Part shown: positions 8,740 to 18,119 of the stretch, one piece after another
Position numbering within the stretch: position 1 is the stretch's first letter
How the letters are laid out: each line of letters begins with the position of its first letter
The notes under the pieces: generated by a model
What the model saw: only the letters and a program-made list of their open reading frames with translations
Database searches by the model: none
Told to the model about the DNA's origin: nothing
Source of the DNA: Draconibacterium sediminis
Lineage (GTDB): Bacteria; Bacteroidota; Bacteroidia; Bacteroidales; Prolixibacteraceae
NCBI RefSeq assembly: GCF_000949475.1
Contig: NZ_JRHC01000003.1
Location: 186,001 to 250,000, forward strand
Reading direction: 5' to 3'
DNA length: 64,000 bases
Position numbers and translations under genes: made by a program

Positions 8740-11700
8740 TTAAAACGATACCTGAACTCCGATGTTAACTACACGCTGAACCGGATAGCCCAGTCCGTTT
8801 CCACCCATTTCAGGATCCCAAAGTTTAAACTTGCTAAAAGTAAGCAGGTTGGTTCCACTTAAATAGATTCGACAATTGTCCAGTCCAATTTTCTGATAAA
8901 CACGGGTTGGTATGGTATACCCAAATTCCGCTGATTTTAAACGCAGGAATGATCCGTTTTGCATAAACCAGGTATTTCTTGCAGTGTTGTTTGGTTCGGC
9001 TGAATCAGATAAACGTGGCCAAAGTGCATATACATCCTGGTTGGCTTCCGACCAGTGACTGTCGGCATATGCCTGCAATAAAGCGTTATTCTTTTCGAAA
9101 TCTCCGAATGGATCATTTCTCCAGGTATGATTGATAAATGGCGCTGTGGCATTTGCATCAATCCAGAATGATGAACGGGCTGATCCCTGGAAGAATAGCG
9201 AAGCATCGAATCCTTTCCAGCCAGCTGAAACACCAAAACCATAAATAATTTCGGGGGTGGTTGGGTATCCAATCGGAACCTCGTCCAAAGTAGTGATTTT
9301 GTCATCGCCATTTATATCGCGATATTTAATGTCACCACCTCTAACTACACCACCACCAAATGTTTGTTCGGGCGAGTTCAGCACTTCCCAGTCGTCAACA
9401 AACAAGCGCTCGGCAATATATCCCCACTGCTGATCGATAGGCTGACCAACTCTCGATTTCCATGGAGTTGCACTGTAATCGGGTTCTTCCACCTTCTCGA
9501 AAACACCACGGGCATAGGTGAAGTTACCACGTCCGGTTAACCATATTCCATTGTCGAATATTTGGTTGTAGTCCAGTGATATATCAATACCTTTACTCGA
9601 TGCTTCTCCCACATTGGCTTTTGTATTGGCTTGCAATCCAAAAGTTGAGAATGCCAGACGATCCATTAGGATATTAGTCCGGTATTCACTAAAGATATCA
9701 GCCTGAATTTCTAAATTATCCCACAATCCAAGTTCGATACCAATGTTGGTTTTTGTAGCTGTTTCCCAGGTAATTTGGTCGTTGGCATAGCGCGAAATTG
9801 AAACTCCGTTGATGGTATAATTTGAGTTGGTTCCCCAACTGTATTGCCGGTCGCCCTCATCATTAAGGTTTACATTTGAAAGGTAGAAAAAGCGGTCATT
9901 AACATCACCAATCTGATCATTACCAACCAAACCGTATGTGGCCTTTAATTTAAGTTTTGTGATTGTTCCACTTAATCCCTGCATAAAGTTTTCCTTCGAT
10001 ACATACCACGCGGCACCTGCTGAAGGGAAGAAACCAAATCGCTCCTCTTTCGAGAAACGTTCAGTACCGTTGTAACCAAAGTTAAACTCTGCAAAGTATC
10101 TTGTGTCGTAAGAATATGTAAAACGACCCGACAATCCTAAGTTACGGCTTGGAAGCGATGCCTGAAGTGTACCTTCGTTGCCTGTAAGTGACTGCCTCAT
10201 AATACCAACCAAAAGGCCGCTTACACCGTGTTTTTCATTGTATGTTTGATCGTAACTTACTGCAGCTTCTGAGTAAAAGGAAGAAGATACATACTTGGCA
10301 CCTTCCTGGTAGTCAAGTGATGTGCGCCCTTCATTTGCGTTAAGAACCGTTAGTTCATATGCTTCACTACGCGGATCATAATCCGTAACAGTATAATAAA
10401 ATGGATTGTAGGATCTGATCACATCAAAATATGCATTTCTTGTTGTATTTCCCAGAAAGCGTGCACGAAGTCCGTCGGTAATGAAAGACAAATCCTGTTT
10501 TAATTCGAACTGTGCCAGCATCAACGATTCGCTATACTCTTTATAACCTCTTACCAATTCGGCGTAAGGGTTAATGTAGTTGGCATTTCCGTAGTTACCA
10601 AACAAAATGTGTTGTGTATTGGCGTGCGCTGCATCGGGTGCGTAAACCGCCGGGAAATAAGCCGGATTTGAGCGCATGATTGCTTTATACATTTCCTGAC
10701 CACCCTGGATCGGTCCGCGGTAATCGTCGAAGGTTCCGTGAACACGAACTACAGCTTCGGTTGTGTTGGTTACGTTGATATTAATGTTTGAACGGATCAG
10801 GTAGCGTTTCAGGTCAATATTACTGTTGAACGAGTTGTCTCCACTTACGTTCAGAATACCATTGTCTTTTGAAACCGAACCTGCGATGTAGTAACGTGCT
10901 ACTTTACCGCCACCCGACATGTTCAGATTCAAGCGCTGGTTCATGGCGTAATCTTTTAATAATTCATTCTGCCAGTTGGTTTGAGGAAATACATTCGGAT
11001 TTTTACCTGCAATAGTATTGTCGATTTTACTTTGCGAGTAAGGCAGGAATCCCAGCGGATCACGTGTTCTTACCGCTTCGTTATGAAGTTTCATGTATGT
11101 TATGGGGTCGGCAAGGTCCAGATTCTGAGTGGGCTGAGATATTGAGTTCTCGAAGCGGATACTCACTTTAGCCGCTCCCTCACGACCTTCTTTTGTGGTT
11201 ACCAGGATAACACCGTTTGCTCCACGTGCACCGTAAAGCGCTGTTGCCGTGGCATCTTTCATAATCGAGAAAGCGGCAATATCATCCGGATGCAGACGGG
11301 ATAAGTCTGTAGCTGAAAGTTCTATACCATCAATAAGAATAAGCGGATCTTTTTTGTAACCAAAAGTTGTTACACCGCGGATGAAAAACTGTGCGTTGTC
11401 CTGTCCGGGCTCACCACTTCGCTGGTAAGAAATAACACCTGACATACGACCAGCCAGAGCTGTTGTAAGGTTACTGGCCGGTACCCGCAGTTCATCGGGA
11501 CGAACCGTTTCGATCGAAGCAAGTACGCTTTCCTTTTTTTGCTTGGCATAAGCCACAACAGTAACGTCTTCCAACTCCTCTGTTTTTTCTGAAAGTACTA
11601 TGTCGATTTTGGTTTGGTTGCCCACATCAATTACCTGTGTTTCCAAACCAATAAACGAGAATACCAGTTTGTCGCTTGGAGAAGCTTCAATAGAGAAGGT

Positions 11701-12207
11701 TCCGTCAACGTCAGTAATTACACCACGGGTGGTACCTAAAATGGTAATAGTAGCACCCGGAAGAGGTACACCTTCTGTATCAACAATGGTTCCGGTTACT
11801 TTCTTGTCCTGAGGTGCTTCTGCCTTTTTTTCAGCATCAAGTTCAGCTTCGGTCTTTTTTCTGATAATTACAGTTTTATCATCTACTTCGTAGGTAAATC
11901 CTTGCGGGACAAGATATTTGTCCATGATCTTTTCCACCGAAGTTTCCTTTTCGTTTACTGTAATTTCTGAGAGGCCCTCAAAAATATCGGAACGATACAG
12001 AAAAGTGAATTCACTTTGTTCTTCCAATTCATTTAATACTTCGGTAATTGTAGCATTCTTTGCTCTCAGGGATAGTTTTGTTGCCTGCGAATAAACGCTG
12101 GCGGTAGTTTGAAGGACACTGAGCAAAATAAATAGTGCCGTAAATTTCATAAGTAAAATACATCTTAACACCCCGGACCGGGATGTCTGATTTTTCTTTT
12201 TTTTCAT
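8740..12207 (-). CDS. SusC/RagA TonB-dependent transporter with STN signalling domain
   Basis: 1155 residues. After the signal peptide come an STN domain (about 45-120, LSLRAKNATITEVLNELEEQ) and a carboxypeptidase regulatory-like domain (about 138-215). The TonB plug follows (LIDGIELSATDLSRLHPDDI, then ATALYGARGANGVILVTTK), and then the outer-membrane barrel, ending in an aromatic-rich tail (NIGVQVSF). The STN domain marks it as a transducer that signals to the adjacent FecR/ECF sigma pair, so uptake should induce its own operon. The lead gene of the transport operon, with a 98-nt leader carrying a hairpin and opposing promoter elements. Met20 is an alternative start that would still leave a signal peptide. 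Confidence 0.95.
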   Translation of the reverse strand: MKKKKNQTSRSGVLRCILLMKFTALFILLSVLQTTASVYSQATKLSLRAKNATITEVLNELEEQSEFTFLYRSDIFEGLSEITVNEKETSVEKIMDKYLVPQGFTYEVDDKTVIIRKKTEAELDAEKKAEAPQDKKVTGTIVDTEGVPLPGATITILGTTRGVITDVDGTFSIEASPSDKLVFSFIGLETQVIDVGNQTKIDIVLSEKTEELEDVTVVAYAKQKKESVLASIETVRPDELRVPASNLTTALAGRMSGVISYQRSGEPGQDNAQFFIRGVTTFGYKKDPLILIDGIELSATDLSRLHPDDIAAFSIMKDATATALYGARGANGVILVTTKEGREGAAKVSIRFENSISQPTQNLDLADPITYMKLHNEAVRTRDPLGFLPYSQSKIDNTIAGKNPNVFPQTNWQNELLKDYAMNQRLNLNMSGGGKVARYYIAGSVSKDNGILNVSGDNSFNSNIDLKRYLIRSNININVTNTTEAVVRVHGTFDDYRGPIQGGQEMYKAIMRSNPAYFPAVYAPDAAHANTQHILFGNYGNANYINPYAELVRGYKEYSESLMLAQFELKQDLSFITDGLRARFLGNTTRNAYFDVIRSYNPFYYTVTDYDPRSEAYELTVLNANEGRTSLDYQEGAKYVSSSFYSEAAVSYDQTYNEKHGVSGLLVGIMRQSLTGNEGTLQASLPSRNLGLSGRFTYSYDTRYFAEFNFGYNGTERFSKEERFGFFPSAGAAWYVSKENFMQGLSGTITKLKLKATYGLVGNDQIGDVNDRFFYLSNVNLNDEGDRQYSWGTNSNYTINGVSISRYANDQITWETATKTNIGIELGLWDNLEIQADIFSEYRTNILMDRLAFSTFGLQANTKANVGEASSKGIDISLDYNQIFDNGIWLTGRGNFTYARGVFEKVEEPDYSATPWKSRVGQPIDQQWGYIAERLFVDDWEVLNSPEQTFGGGVVRGGDIKYRDINGDDKITTLDEVPIGYPTTPEIIYGFGVSAGWKGFDASLFFQGSARSSFWIDANATAPFINHTWRNDPFGDFEKNNALLQAYADSHWSEANQDVYALWPRLSDSAEPNNTARNTWFMQNGSFLRLKSAEFGYTIPTRVYQKIGLDNCRIYLSGTNLLTFSKFKLWDPEMGGNGLGYPVQRVVNIGVQVSF

Positions 12208-12240
12208 AAGTTTGTAAAATATTAGTTCAACATAGTTTTG
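12207..12240 (+). promoter_or_regulatory. Plus-strand promoter elements opposing susC
   Basis: On the strand opposite susC, TTTG (12211-12214) is followed after 18 nt by TAGTTTTG (12233-12240), a full match in sequence and spacing to the Bacteroidota promoter TTTG-N17-21-TAnnTTTG. A second -7 match, TAAGTTTG, lies at 12207-12214 with a poorer -33. There is no plus-strand protein gene here. Expected starts are near 12247 and 12221. Confidence 0.55.
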
Positions 12241-12246
12241 ATAACT

Positions 12247-12288
12247 GTGTTCGCGGGAAGTGTTGGTCGCGCTTCCCGTACTTTTTTT
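12247..12288 (+). ncRNA. Predicted cis-antisense small RNA opposite the susC leader
   Basis: Downstream of the plus-strand promoter elements lies a textbook intrinsic terminator. CGGGAAGTG (12254-12262) pairs with CGCTTCCCG (12270-12278) through 9 bp with one G-U, around a 7-nt loop, and seven Ts follow (12282-12288). The predicted RNA is about 42 nt, or about 68 nt from the upstream start, and is complementary to the mRNA leader between fecR and susC. Antisense RNAs in this position, such as DonS of Bacteroides fragilis, repress ECF-controlled glycan-uptake loci. The function here is inferred by analogy; the promoter and terminator are seen directly. Confidence 0.5.
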
Positions 12289-12305
12289 CAGGACTTCACC
12301 CCTGA

Positions 12306-13469
12306 TTAGTCAACGTAAATTATTTGGTCATAGGCATAAAATGTTATTTCGTTTGTCTTTCCTAATTGATTTAATATTAGCTGTATATTATCGTAACGCT
12401 TTAAATTGCCATTAAAGGTGAGATTTTTGACAGTCTTGTTTTTAAACTTAAAGTCAACATCGTACCAGCGTGCCAATATTTGGGTAATTTCTTCCAAAGG
12501 CATGTTCCGGAAATAAAAGCGACCATCTTTCCATGCCGTAAATTCCTTAATATCCACTTTCTTCTGTTCGAATTCCGCCGACTCTTTTTTGTAGATGCTC
12601 TGGTAGCCAGGTTTTAATAGTTGTTCAGCGGCATCTTTTTTATCACTCGATACGGTAACTTTCCCGCTCACCAAAGTGGTAGCAATATAGTCGTCGTTTT
12701 TATAAGATTTTACGTTGAAAGACGTACCATATACCTTTACCTGGTGCTCTGCCGACGTTACAACGAACGGTCGCAGAGAGTCGGTTTTTACATGAAAGAA
12801 AGCTTCCCCGATGAGCTCAACATTCCGTTTCCCTTTCTCGAAAACAACCGGATACCGGAGTATTGATTCTGAATTAATTTTTACTTCGGTACCATCCGAG
12901 AGAACAAGATCGTATTCGCCACCACGGGGTACAATAAGTGTGTTATACTGAATCTCTTTTGCCCGTTTTGGCGCTTTCTCTTTTTCGTTCTTTTTATAAT
13001 TCAGTTCACTATTGCTGTTTTCAATCGTTACTTCAGCCTCTTTGATGAGGGTGTCTTTTTTCGATTCCAGCTCCAGTTTTTGCCCGCTGTTAAGCACAAG
13101 GGTTGCTTTTTTTACACCCGGCTCAATCTGGATGTTTTCAGCACTAATAATCTTGTTTGCTTTTTCGATGTGTAACTTGTAGCCGGAGTAAACACCAACA
13201 ATAAGCAATATACTTGCAGCCACACCTATTTTCCAGAAGTGGCGTTTTGGATGTTTGGGGGTTAGCCGAATATTTTGCCAGGCAATATCAGAGTTACTGA
13301 TATTTGAATCAGTGTGGGGGATTTGTGGTTGCTTTTCTTTTAGTTTTTCAAAATGTTGGAGGTGTTTTATGTCTGCATCAAGCCAATCATTTAGCTCTTT
13401 CTCTTCGGAAGTCGACAATGAGGCGTTAAAAAATTTCCAGATTATTGAATAATCTATGTCTTTCTTCAT
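12306..13469 (-). CDS. FecR-family anti-sigma factor
   Basis: 387 residues. An N-terminal cytoplasmic helical domain binds sigma (about 1-75). One transmembrane segment (about 79-98, IGVAASILLIVGVYSGY) leads to a periplasmic FecR domain (about 176-260, VPRGGEYDLVLSDGTEVKIN...GEAFFHV), and the C-terminal DUF4974-type domain reads the STN signal (RFYFRNMPLEEITQILARWYDV). It is encoded between the sigma gene and susC in the same direction, the standard order sigma-FecR-SusC. It should hold the sigma factor inactive until SusC is loaded with substrate. Confidence 0.93.
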   Translation of the reverse strand: MKKDIDYSIIWKFFNASLSTSEEKELNDWLDADIKHLQHFEKLKEKQPQIPHTDSNISNSDIAWQNIRLTPKHPKRHFWKIGVAASILLIVGVYSGYKLHIEKANKIISAENIQIEPGVKKATLVLNSGQKLELESKKDTLIKEAEVTIENSNSELNYKKNEKEKAPKRAKEIQYNTLIVPRGGEYDLVLSDGTEVKINSESILRYPVVFEKGKRNVELIGEAFFHVKTDSLRPFVVTSAEHQVKVYGTSFNVKSYKNDDYIATTLVSGKVTVSSDKKDAAEQLLKPGYQSIYKKESAEFEQKKVDIKEFTAWKDGRFYFRNMPLEEITQILARWYDVDFKFKNKTVKNLTFNGNLKRYDNIQLILNQLGKTNEITFYAYDQIIYVD

Positions 13470-13538
13470 TAATTAGAAATTAAACTTTAATGTAAGGCAC
13501 ATGCCAAAAGCAAAAGGTTTATTTTTTAACGAAAAAAA

Positions 13539-14090
13539 TTAAAATAAAAAAATGAATGAAGTGGCCATTTCAAGAATCTGGCGTATTGAATTGCGCCCTT
13601 TATGCAGTTGAACCTTAATGGTATTCTCGCTTAGCGACATCTCGTTAGCGATTTCTTTAATCGATTGTTCTTCGAAATATTTTTTGCAAAAAATGAGATA
13701 CATTTGTTTGGGTAACTTTAACAGAGCCTGTTTTATACTTTCAATCAATTCCTCATCATCTATCCATTTATCATCAGCTGTTTCCAAAATAGCTTCAAGA
13801 TATTGTAACTCGTATTTATCCTTGATTTTTAAAGCACGAAGCTGATTCAGGCTGCTGTTTTTTACGGACTGGTACAAATAGGCTTTAACGGATGATTTTA
13901 TTTGAATGGACGAAGAGTTTTCCCATAAATAAATGAATGTTCCCTGTACAACATCTTCTGCGGCTTTATAATCCAATAGAAAATGGTTGGCAAATTTTAC
14001 TAATGAATCGTATTGTTCATGAAAAACGCTTTCAAAAACAGAGGAGTTACCTTTTCTTATTTCTTTAAGAATAAGTTTATCGTTTAGCAC
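13539..14090 (-). CDS. ECF RNA polymerase sigma factor, FecI-like Bacteroidota family
   Basis: 183 residues with sigma region 2 (about 10-80, FESVFHEQYDSLVKFANHFLLDYKAAEDVVQGTFIYLWEN) and region 4 (about 125-175, KQMYLIFCKKYFEEQSIKEIANEMSLSENTIKVQLHKG). It should direct RNA polymerase to the promoters of the susC operon when released by FecR. The start is GTG at 14090; the codon just before it is a TAG stop, so translation cannot begin farther upstream. It lies 69 nt before fecR on the minus strand. Confidence 0.93.
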   Translation of the reverse strand: MLNDKLILKEIRKGNSSVFESVFHEQYDSLVKFANHFLLDYKAAEDVVQGTFIYLWENSSSIQIKSSVKAYLYQSVKNSSLNQLRALKIKDKYELQYLEAILETADDKWIDDEELIESIKQALLKLPKQMYLIFCKKYFEEQSIKEIANEMSLSENTIKVQLHKGRNSIRQILEMATSFIFLF

Positions 14091-14264
14091 CTAAATGTCT
14101 GATTATAGTTAGTTCTGTCCCGCAATAATTTAACCGCATTTTACGGTTATTGATGAGGCAAGATATAAAAAAAATAGGAAACGCAAAGGCAAATAAGATA
14201 GAAAGGTATTCTGTTTTTGTGATTCAAATGGCACGACTTCTTTAACTTGCAGTTAAACTGCAAA

Positions 14265-14306
14265 ATGCATACTCGCTTGTATAAAAATATGCAAGAGCGA
14301 AGTATG
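14265..14306. repeat. Imperfect hairpin between lapA-like and sigma genes
   Basis: GCATACTCGCTTG pairs with TGCAAGAGCGAAGTATGC (7 bp plus 4 bp after a bulge) around an A/T-rich loop. A second palindrome, TTGCAGTT-A-AACTGCAA, sits just left (about 14247-14264). On the minus strand the hairpin is followed by ATTTTG, so it may help end the LapA-like transcript before the sigma gene. Confidence 0.4.
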
Positions 14307-14339
14307 CAGTACTTAATAAAAGTGCTCTGTCGTTCATGT

Positions 14340-14690
14340 TTAGTCTTTAAAAAAAGTGTCGTCATCATCGTCATCATCGTCCAGCTCAATTCCTTCCGGA
14401 TCGCTTTCTTCTTCCGGCTTTTCCGTTTCATTCATCTGGTGTAATTCCTTTAGCTCTGCATTAAACTTCAGCATTTGTTTGTACTCGCGTTTTACCTTCC
14501 ACAGTTGCGGATAAAAATAAAATGCAGAGATCAAATAACCCAAAAAAATGCAGCTCAGTAGAATCAGCACCAACGGAGCATCTTTTATTTCCCAGAACAA
14601 TATATTAAGGGTGATGTCCATGGCATTTTGAAGGGTGAAAATTACCAGTAAAACGGCCAGAATCAATAGAATTACAATGATAAACTGCAT
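14340..14690 (-). CDS. LapA-domain (DUF1049) small membrane protein
   Basis: 116 residues with two membrane helices (about 2-20 and 40-60) separated by a short loop with ...FTLQNAMDITLNILFWE, the layout of the LapA/YciS family. The C-terminus is a cytoplasmic acidic tail ending in a run of eight Asp residues. In enterobacteria the family scaffolds LPS assembly; the role in this phylum is not known. It is a separate unit from lepB, with a terminator between them. Confidence 0.75.
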   Translation of the reverse strand: MQFIIVILLILAVLLVIFTLQNAMDITLNILFWEIKDAPLVLILLSCIFLGYLISAFYFYPQLWKVKREYKQMLKFNAELKELHQMNETEKPEEESDPEGIELDDDDDDDDTFFKD

Positions 14691-14725
14691 AATTGATGGT
14701 TTTCAAGTATCAATTCCGAAATTAT

Positions 14726-14759
14726 AAAAAAAGGATAACAGATTCACTATTATCCTTTT
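14726..14759 (-). terminator. Intrinsic terminator after lepB
   Basis: On the minus strand AAAAGGATAA and TTATCCTTTTTTT form a stem with an 11-nt loop and a U tract, just after the lepB stop and before the LapA-like gene. Confidence 0.75.
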
Positions 14760-14819
14760 AACGTATATTTTTCAATATGATTGTGCGTGCAGCTTACAAT
14801 CAAGTGTTTTGCTGGTTGC

Positions 14820-16160
14820 TTATTTTACTCCGGTAAACAGGCGTTTAAAACGAATGTTTGCCGGGAAACTTTTGTCTTTATCCAACGATAGCCATATAAA
14901 TTTGGCTTTTCCAACTACATGGTCTTCCGGCACAAAACCCCAGTAACGCGAGTCGGCCGAGTTGTGGCGGTTGTCACCCATCATCCAGTAGTAGTCCATT
15001 TTAAACGTGTAGGATGTGGCTACTTCACCGTTAATTTTTATCTGATCGCCATCAACTTCCAAATCGTTTGCTTCGTAAATATCGATTATCCTTTCGTAAA
15101 GCGGCAGATTATCAATGGTAAGGTCGATTGTTTCGCCTTTTGCCGGAACGGTTAACGGCCCAAAGTTGTCAACATTCCATGGGAAGCGGCTGTCGCTTGG
15201 GAAAATAGCCCGTTCCCAGTCGCCTGGTTCTTCCAATATTTTTTCAACAGAAGTAACATTGGCAAATTCTTTAATTTTTCCGGCAGCTTCCTCGGTTAAC
15301 GGTAATAAATATTGTTTGCTTGAAAAAGAGTTGCGGTCAGCTGCCGAAATGTTCAAACGGTCGAGCGCTTTCGGATTTATTGCCGTTCCGTTGGTTTCAA
15401 CCAGGTAGTTGTACTGAACGCCGTCGAATTTTTTCTGCTCTTCGCCGTTTACATACAACTGACTCATTTTAATTTCGATTTTATCGCCCGGGATCCCAAC
15501 ACAACGTTTAATGTAGTTTTCGCGTTTATCAACCGGCCTTGAAATAATTTCGCCAAAATTTCTTTTGTCGCTCCAAACCCGGCTTCTACCATAATCTCTT
15601 ATCATTTGGTAATAACTCTGGGTAGGCGCACCCAAGGCTACGGTATCGCCTTCGGGGAAATGGAAAACAACCACGTCGTTATTCTTTACTTCGGTAAAAC
15701 CTGCCAGTCGTTTGTATGGTCTCTGAATGGCTTCAGAGTATGATTTCCCGCCAACAACCGGCATGGTATTGTGCACAAACGGAAACGACAGCGGCGTGTT
15801 TGGCGTTTTTGGCCCGTAAGCCGTTTTGCTTACAAAAAGGTAATCGCCCACCAACATCGATTTTTCCATCGACGAAGTAGGAATGGTGTATGCTTCAATA
15901 AAAAACATACGAATAAAAGTAGCGGCAATTACCGCGAAAATTATCGCATCGACCCATTCAACAACTTTGGTTTGTTTCCCGTTGGGAGGGTTTTTCTTTT
16001 TCCAAAAGGCCCAGTGTACTTTTTCAGTAATGTAAATGTCGAAAATTATGGCCAGTCCCAGAAACCAAAGGTAGCTTCCCAGCCAGATTACCCAAAGCGA
16101 GTAAAGTATTCCTACAGTGATGAATTTAAACCACTTATTTGTTAGGATCGAACGTATCAT
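14820..16160 (-). CDS. lepB: Signal peptidase I
   Basis: 446 residues. It cleaves signal peptides of exported proteins at the outer face of the inner membrane. N-terminal membrane segments (about 12-45 and 70-88) precede the catalytic Ser box TSSMEKSM (Ser97). The Lys box [16 protein letters not shown] and the [19 protein letters not shown] box are both present, so the enzyme should be active. It is longer than the approximately 320-residue E. coli protein because of a large insertion between the Lys box and the GDNR box, common in Bacteroidota. It follows dapB by 11 nt and is cotranscribed with it. Confidence 0.95.
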   Translation of the reverse strand: MIRSILTNKWFKFITVGILYSLWVIWLGSYLWFLGLAIIFDIYITEKVHWAFWKKKNPPNGKQTKVVEWVDAIIFAVIAATFIRMFFIEAYTIPTSSMEKSMLVGDYLFVSKTAYGPKTPNTPLSFPFVHNTMPVVGGKSYSEAIQRPYKRLAGFTEVKNNDVVVFHFPEGDTVALGAPTQSYYQMIRDYGRSRVWSDKRNFGEIISRPVDKRENYIKRCVGIPGDKIEIKMSQLYVNGEEQKKFDGVQYNYLVETNGTAINPKALDRLNISAADRNSFSSKQYLLPLTEEAAGKIKEFANVTSVEKILEEPGDWERAIFPSDSRFPWNVDNFGPLTVPAKGETIDLTIDNLPLYERIIDIYEANDLEVDGDQIKINGEVATSYTFKMDYYWMMGDNRHNSADSRYWGFVPEDHVVGKAKFIWLSLDKDKSFPANIRFKRLFTGVK

Positions 16161-16171
16161 TAATTCTAATT

Positions 16172-16888
16172 TTATAATTTTAGTAAGTCTTTCATTGTTA
16201 AAATGCCTTTGTTATCAAGGCAATATTCGGCTGCAAGCACAGCGCCTGATGCAAATCCGGTGCGACTTTTTGCACTATGTGTAATTTCAATAAAGTCGAT
16301 TTCCGATTCGTATTTTACGGTGTGAATACCGGGCACTTGTCCAACGCGCTCCGATTTAATATTCATTTCATTGTCGGCAGGCGTTTTGTCGTTTACCCAG
16401 GCATTTTTTTCCGGAAGGTTTTCAATAATGTCTTCGGCCAGGCTAATTGCAGTTCCACTTGGTGCATCCAGTTTTTTGGTGTGATGAACTTCAGTCATTT
16501 CAACACCATACTCAGCACGCGGAGCCATCAGTTCGGCCAGTTTTTTATTTAGCTCGAAAAACAGGTTTACACCCACCGAAAAGTTACTTCCATAAAAAAA
16601 TGTACCATCTGTTTCGGCACATTTACTATATACTTCGTCTTTTTTATCGAGCCAGCCGGTTGTTCCGCTAACTACGGGAATACCCGCCTCGAAACACAAT
16701 TTATAATTATTTACTGCCGATGCAGGAATGGTAAATTCAATGGCAACATCGCATTTTTTGAGATTCTCTACCGTAAGGTCGTTTTGATTATCGAGATCGA
16801 TGGTAAGGCCGATTTCGTGACCGCGTGACACCGCGATTTTTTCAATTTCCTTTCCCATTCTCCCGTAGCCAATTAGTGCAATTCTCAT
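16172..16888 (-). CDS. dapB: 4-hydroxy-tetrahydrodipicolinate reductase
   Basis: 238 residues. It reduces the dihydrodipicolinate precursor with NAD(P)H in the diaminopimelate/lysine pathway in the cytoplasm. The dinucleotide motif is [19 protein letters not shown], and the signature [15 protein letters not shown] lies near 130-145. [12 protein letters not shown] near the C-terminus completes the family pattern. The length is normal. It is the first gene of a dapB-lepB unit. Confidence 0.95.
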   Translation of the reverse strand: MRIALIGYGRMGKEIEKIAVSRGHEIGLTIDLDNQNDLTVENLKKCDVAIEFTIPASAVNNYKLCFEAGIPVVSGTTGWLDKKDEVYSKCAETDGTFFYGSNFSVGVNLFFELNKKLAELMAPRAEYGVEMTEVHHTKKLDAPSGTAISLAEDIIENLPEKNAWVNDKTPADNEMNIKSERVGQVPGIHTVKYESEIDFIEITHSAKSRTGFASGAVLAAEYCLDNKGILTMKDLLKL

Positions 16889-16922
16889 TATTTTGCTGAT
16901 TATCTGTTTTTAGAATAAGCCA

Positions 16923-16930
16923 CAAATATA
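16923..16930 (-). promoter_or_regulatory. -7 element for dapB-lepB
   Basis: Minus-strand TATATTTG matches TAnnTTTG, 35 nt before the dapB ATG; the expected transcription start is near 16916. No convincing -33 box at standard spacing. Confidence 0.4.
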
Positions 16931-17084
16931 AAACAATACTCAAATGTAGCCATAGTTGTTTTGCACTTAAAATTATTTCGATGAACACAAGCGGGAAAGG
17001 GGTGAACAGGATTAACGGAAATTTAAAGCCACAAATATTCAGCTAATTGATTTTTGCCTAATTTTATCGTGATAATAGAAGGAG

Positions 17085-17918
17085 ATGAAGAACATAAAAC
17101 TGGTTGCAACCGATTTGGATGGTACTTTTCTGAAAAACGACCGTAGCGTTAGTCAGGCAAACATTGATGCTTTGCACAAACTGGGCGAGAAACAGATCGT
17201 TCGGGTTGCAGCAACGGGTCGGAATTTGCAGAAAGTAAAAGATGTGTTGCAGCCCGATCTGCCTTTCGATTATGTGGTGTTTTCATCAGGGGCAGGAGTG
17301 TACAACTGGCAAAAAAAAGAACTTATTGCCAACCAGAATATAAAAGTATCATCGGCACAAAAACTGCTTACTCATTTCGTTCAGCAAGATGTAAATTTTC
17401 ACGCTTTTTACCCGGTTCCCGATAATCACAAGCATTACTACTACCGCGGAAAGGACGATTGCGAGGAGTTTGAACGGTACTTTAAATTTAATGTAGCGCA
17501 TGCCGAACCGTTGAACACCGACGAGTTACCAAATGGTGAATTGTGCCAGTTCCTGATCATTATAAAACAGAACGAAGAGCGGTTTAACCGCCTGAAAACA
17601 GAGATTGAAGCTTTGTGTCCCGAGATCAGGGTGATCCGGGCATCGTCGCCAATTACACCGGGATATATCTGGATTGAGGTCTTTCATCATTCCGTGTCGA
17701 AAGGAAACGGCGTGAACGAAATATGTAAACGACTGGGAATCTCGAAAGACGAAACCATGGGACTGGGGAACGATTACAACGATTTTGATTTGCTGGAATT
17801 TACCATGCATTCGTTTTTAACCGACAATTCGCCACATGAAATAAAGAATAAATATCCGATTATCCCAAGCAATGAAAATGATGCTTTTGCGTTTTCGGTA
17901 CAATCGTTATTGACTTAA
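17085..17918 (+). CDS. HAD-superfamily (Cof/YidA-type) sugar-phosphate phosphatase
   Basis: 277 residues. Motif I is ATDLDGTFL (nucleophile Asp followed by the general acid), motif II is VAATGR, and motif IV is GLGNDYNDFDLLEF near the C-terminus. The large C2-type cap lies between about 85 and 200. The family dephosphorylates small sugar phosphates and similar metabolites; the substrate cannot be read from sequence. It stands alone between a divergent dapB unit and a downstream hairpin. Confidence 0.9.
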   Translation: MKNIKLVATDLDGTFLKNDRSVSQANIDALHKLGEKQIVRVAATGRNLQKVKDVLQPDLPFDYVVFSSGAGVYNWQKKELIANQNIKVSSAQKLLTHFVQQDVNFHAFYPVPDNHKHYYYRGKDDCEEFERYFKFNVAHAEPLNTDELPNGELCQFLIIIKQNEERFNRLKTEIEALCPEIRVIRASSPITPGYIWIEVFHHSVSKGNGVNEICKRLGISKDETMGLGNDYNDFDLLEFTMHSFLTDNSPHEIKNKYPIIPSNENDAFAFSVQSLLT

Positions 17919-17941
17919 AATTTACCAAATATCAATTCGAT

Positions 17942-17998
17942 TACCCCATCCCTAAAGGGAGCGAATTGATTGTCTCTGCTCCCTTTAGGGGCGGGGTA
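17942..17998. repeat. Long perfect-arm hairpin after the HAD gene
   Basis: TACCCC-at-CCCTAAAGGGAGC pairs with GCTCCCTTTAGGG-gc-GGGGTA over 19 bp with one 2-nt internal mismatch and a 15-nt loop. There is no T run, so it is not a classical terminator; it resembles a small palindromic intergenic repeat. It may still stop or stabilise the upstream transcript. Confidence 0.6.
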
Positions 17999-18119
17999 TT
18001 CAGTGATAATCAATTGTGAAATAATACCGAAGTAAATTTTAATTTATTATTTAGCCAAAGTAAACGAGAGTATTGTTATTGACTTAAATCTCTCTTATTC
18101 ATTCCGAAAATACGATCCT

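Noticed and set aside
12254-12288. Terminator of fecR
   Set aside because: Its T run is on the plus strand, opposite to fecR and susC, so it cannot end fecR transcription; it fits an antisense RNA.
14147-14431. 94-residue basic frame over the lapA-like 3' end
   Set aside because: It overlaps a well-supported gene in another frame and spans hairpin-rich DNA.
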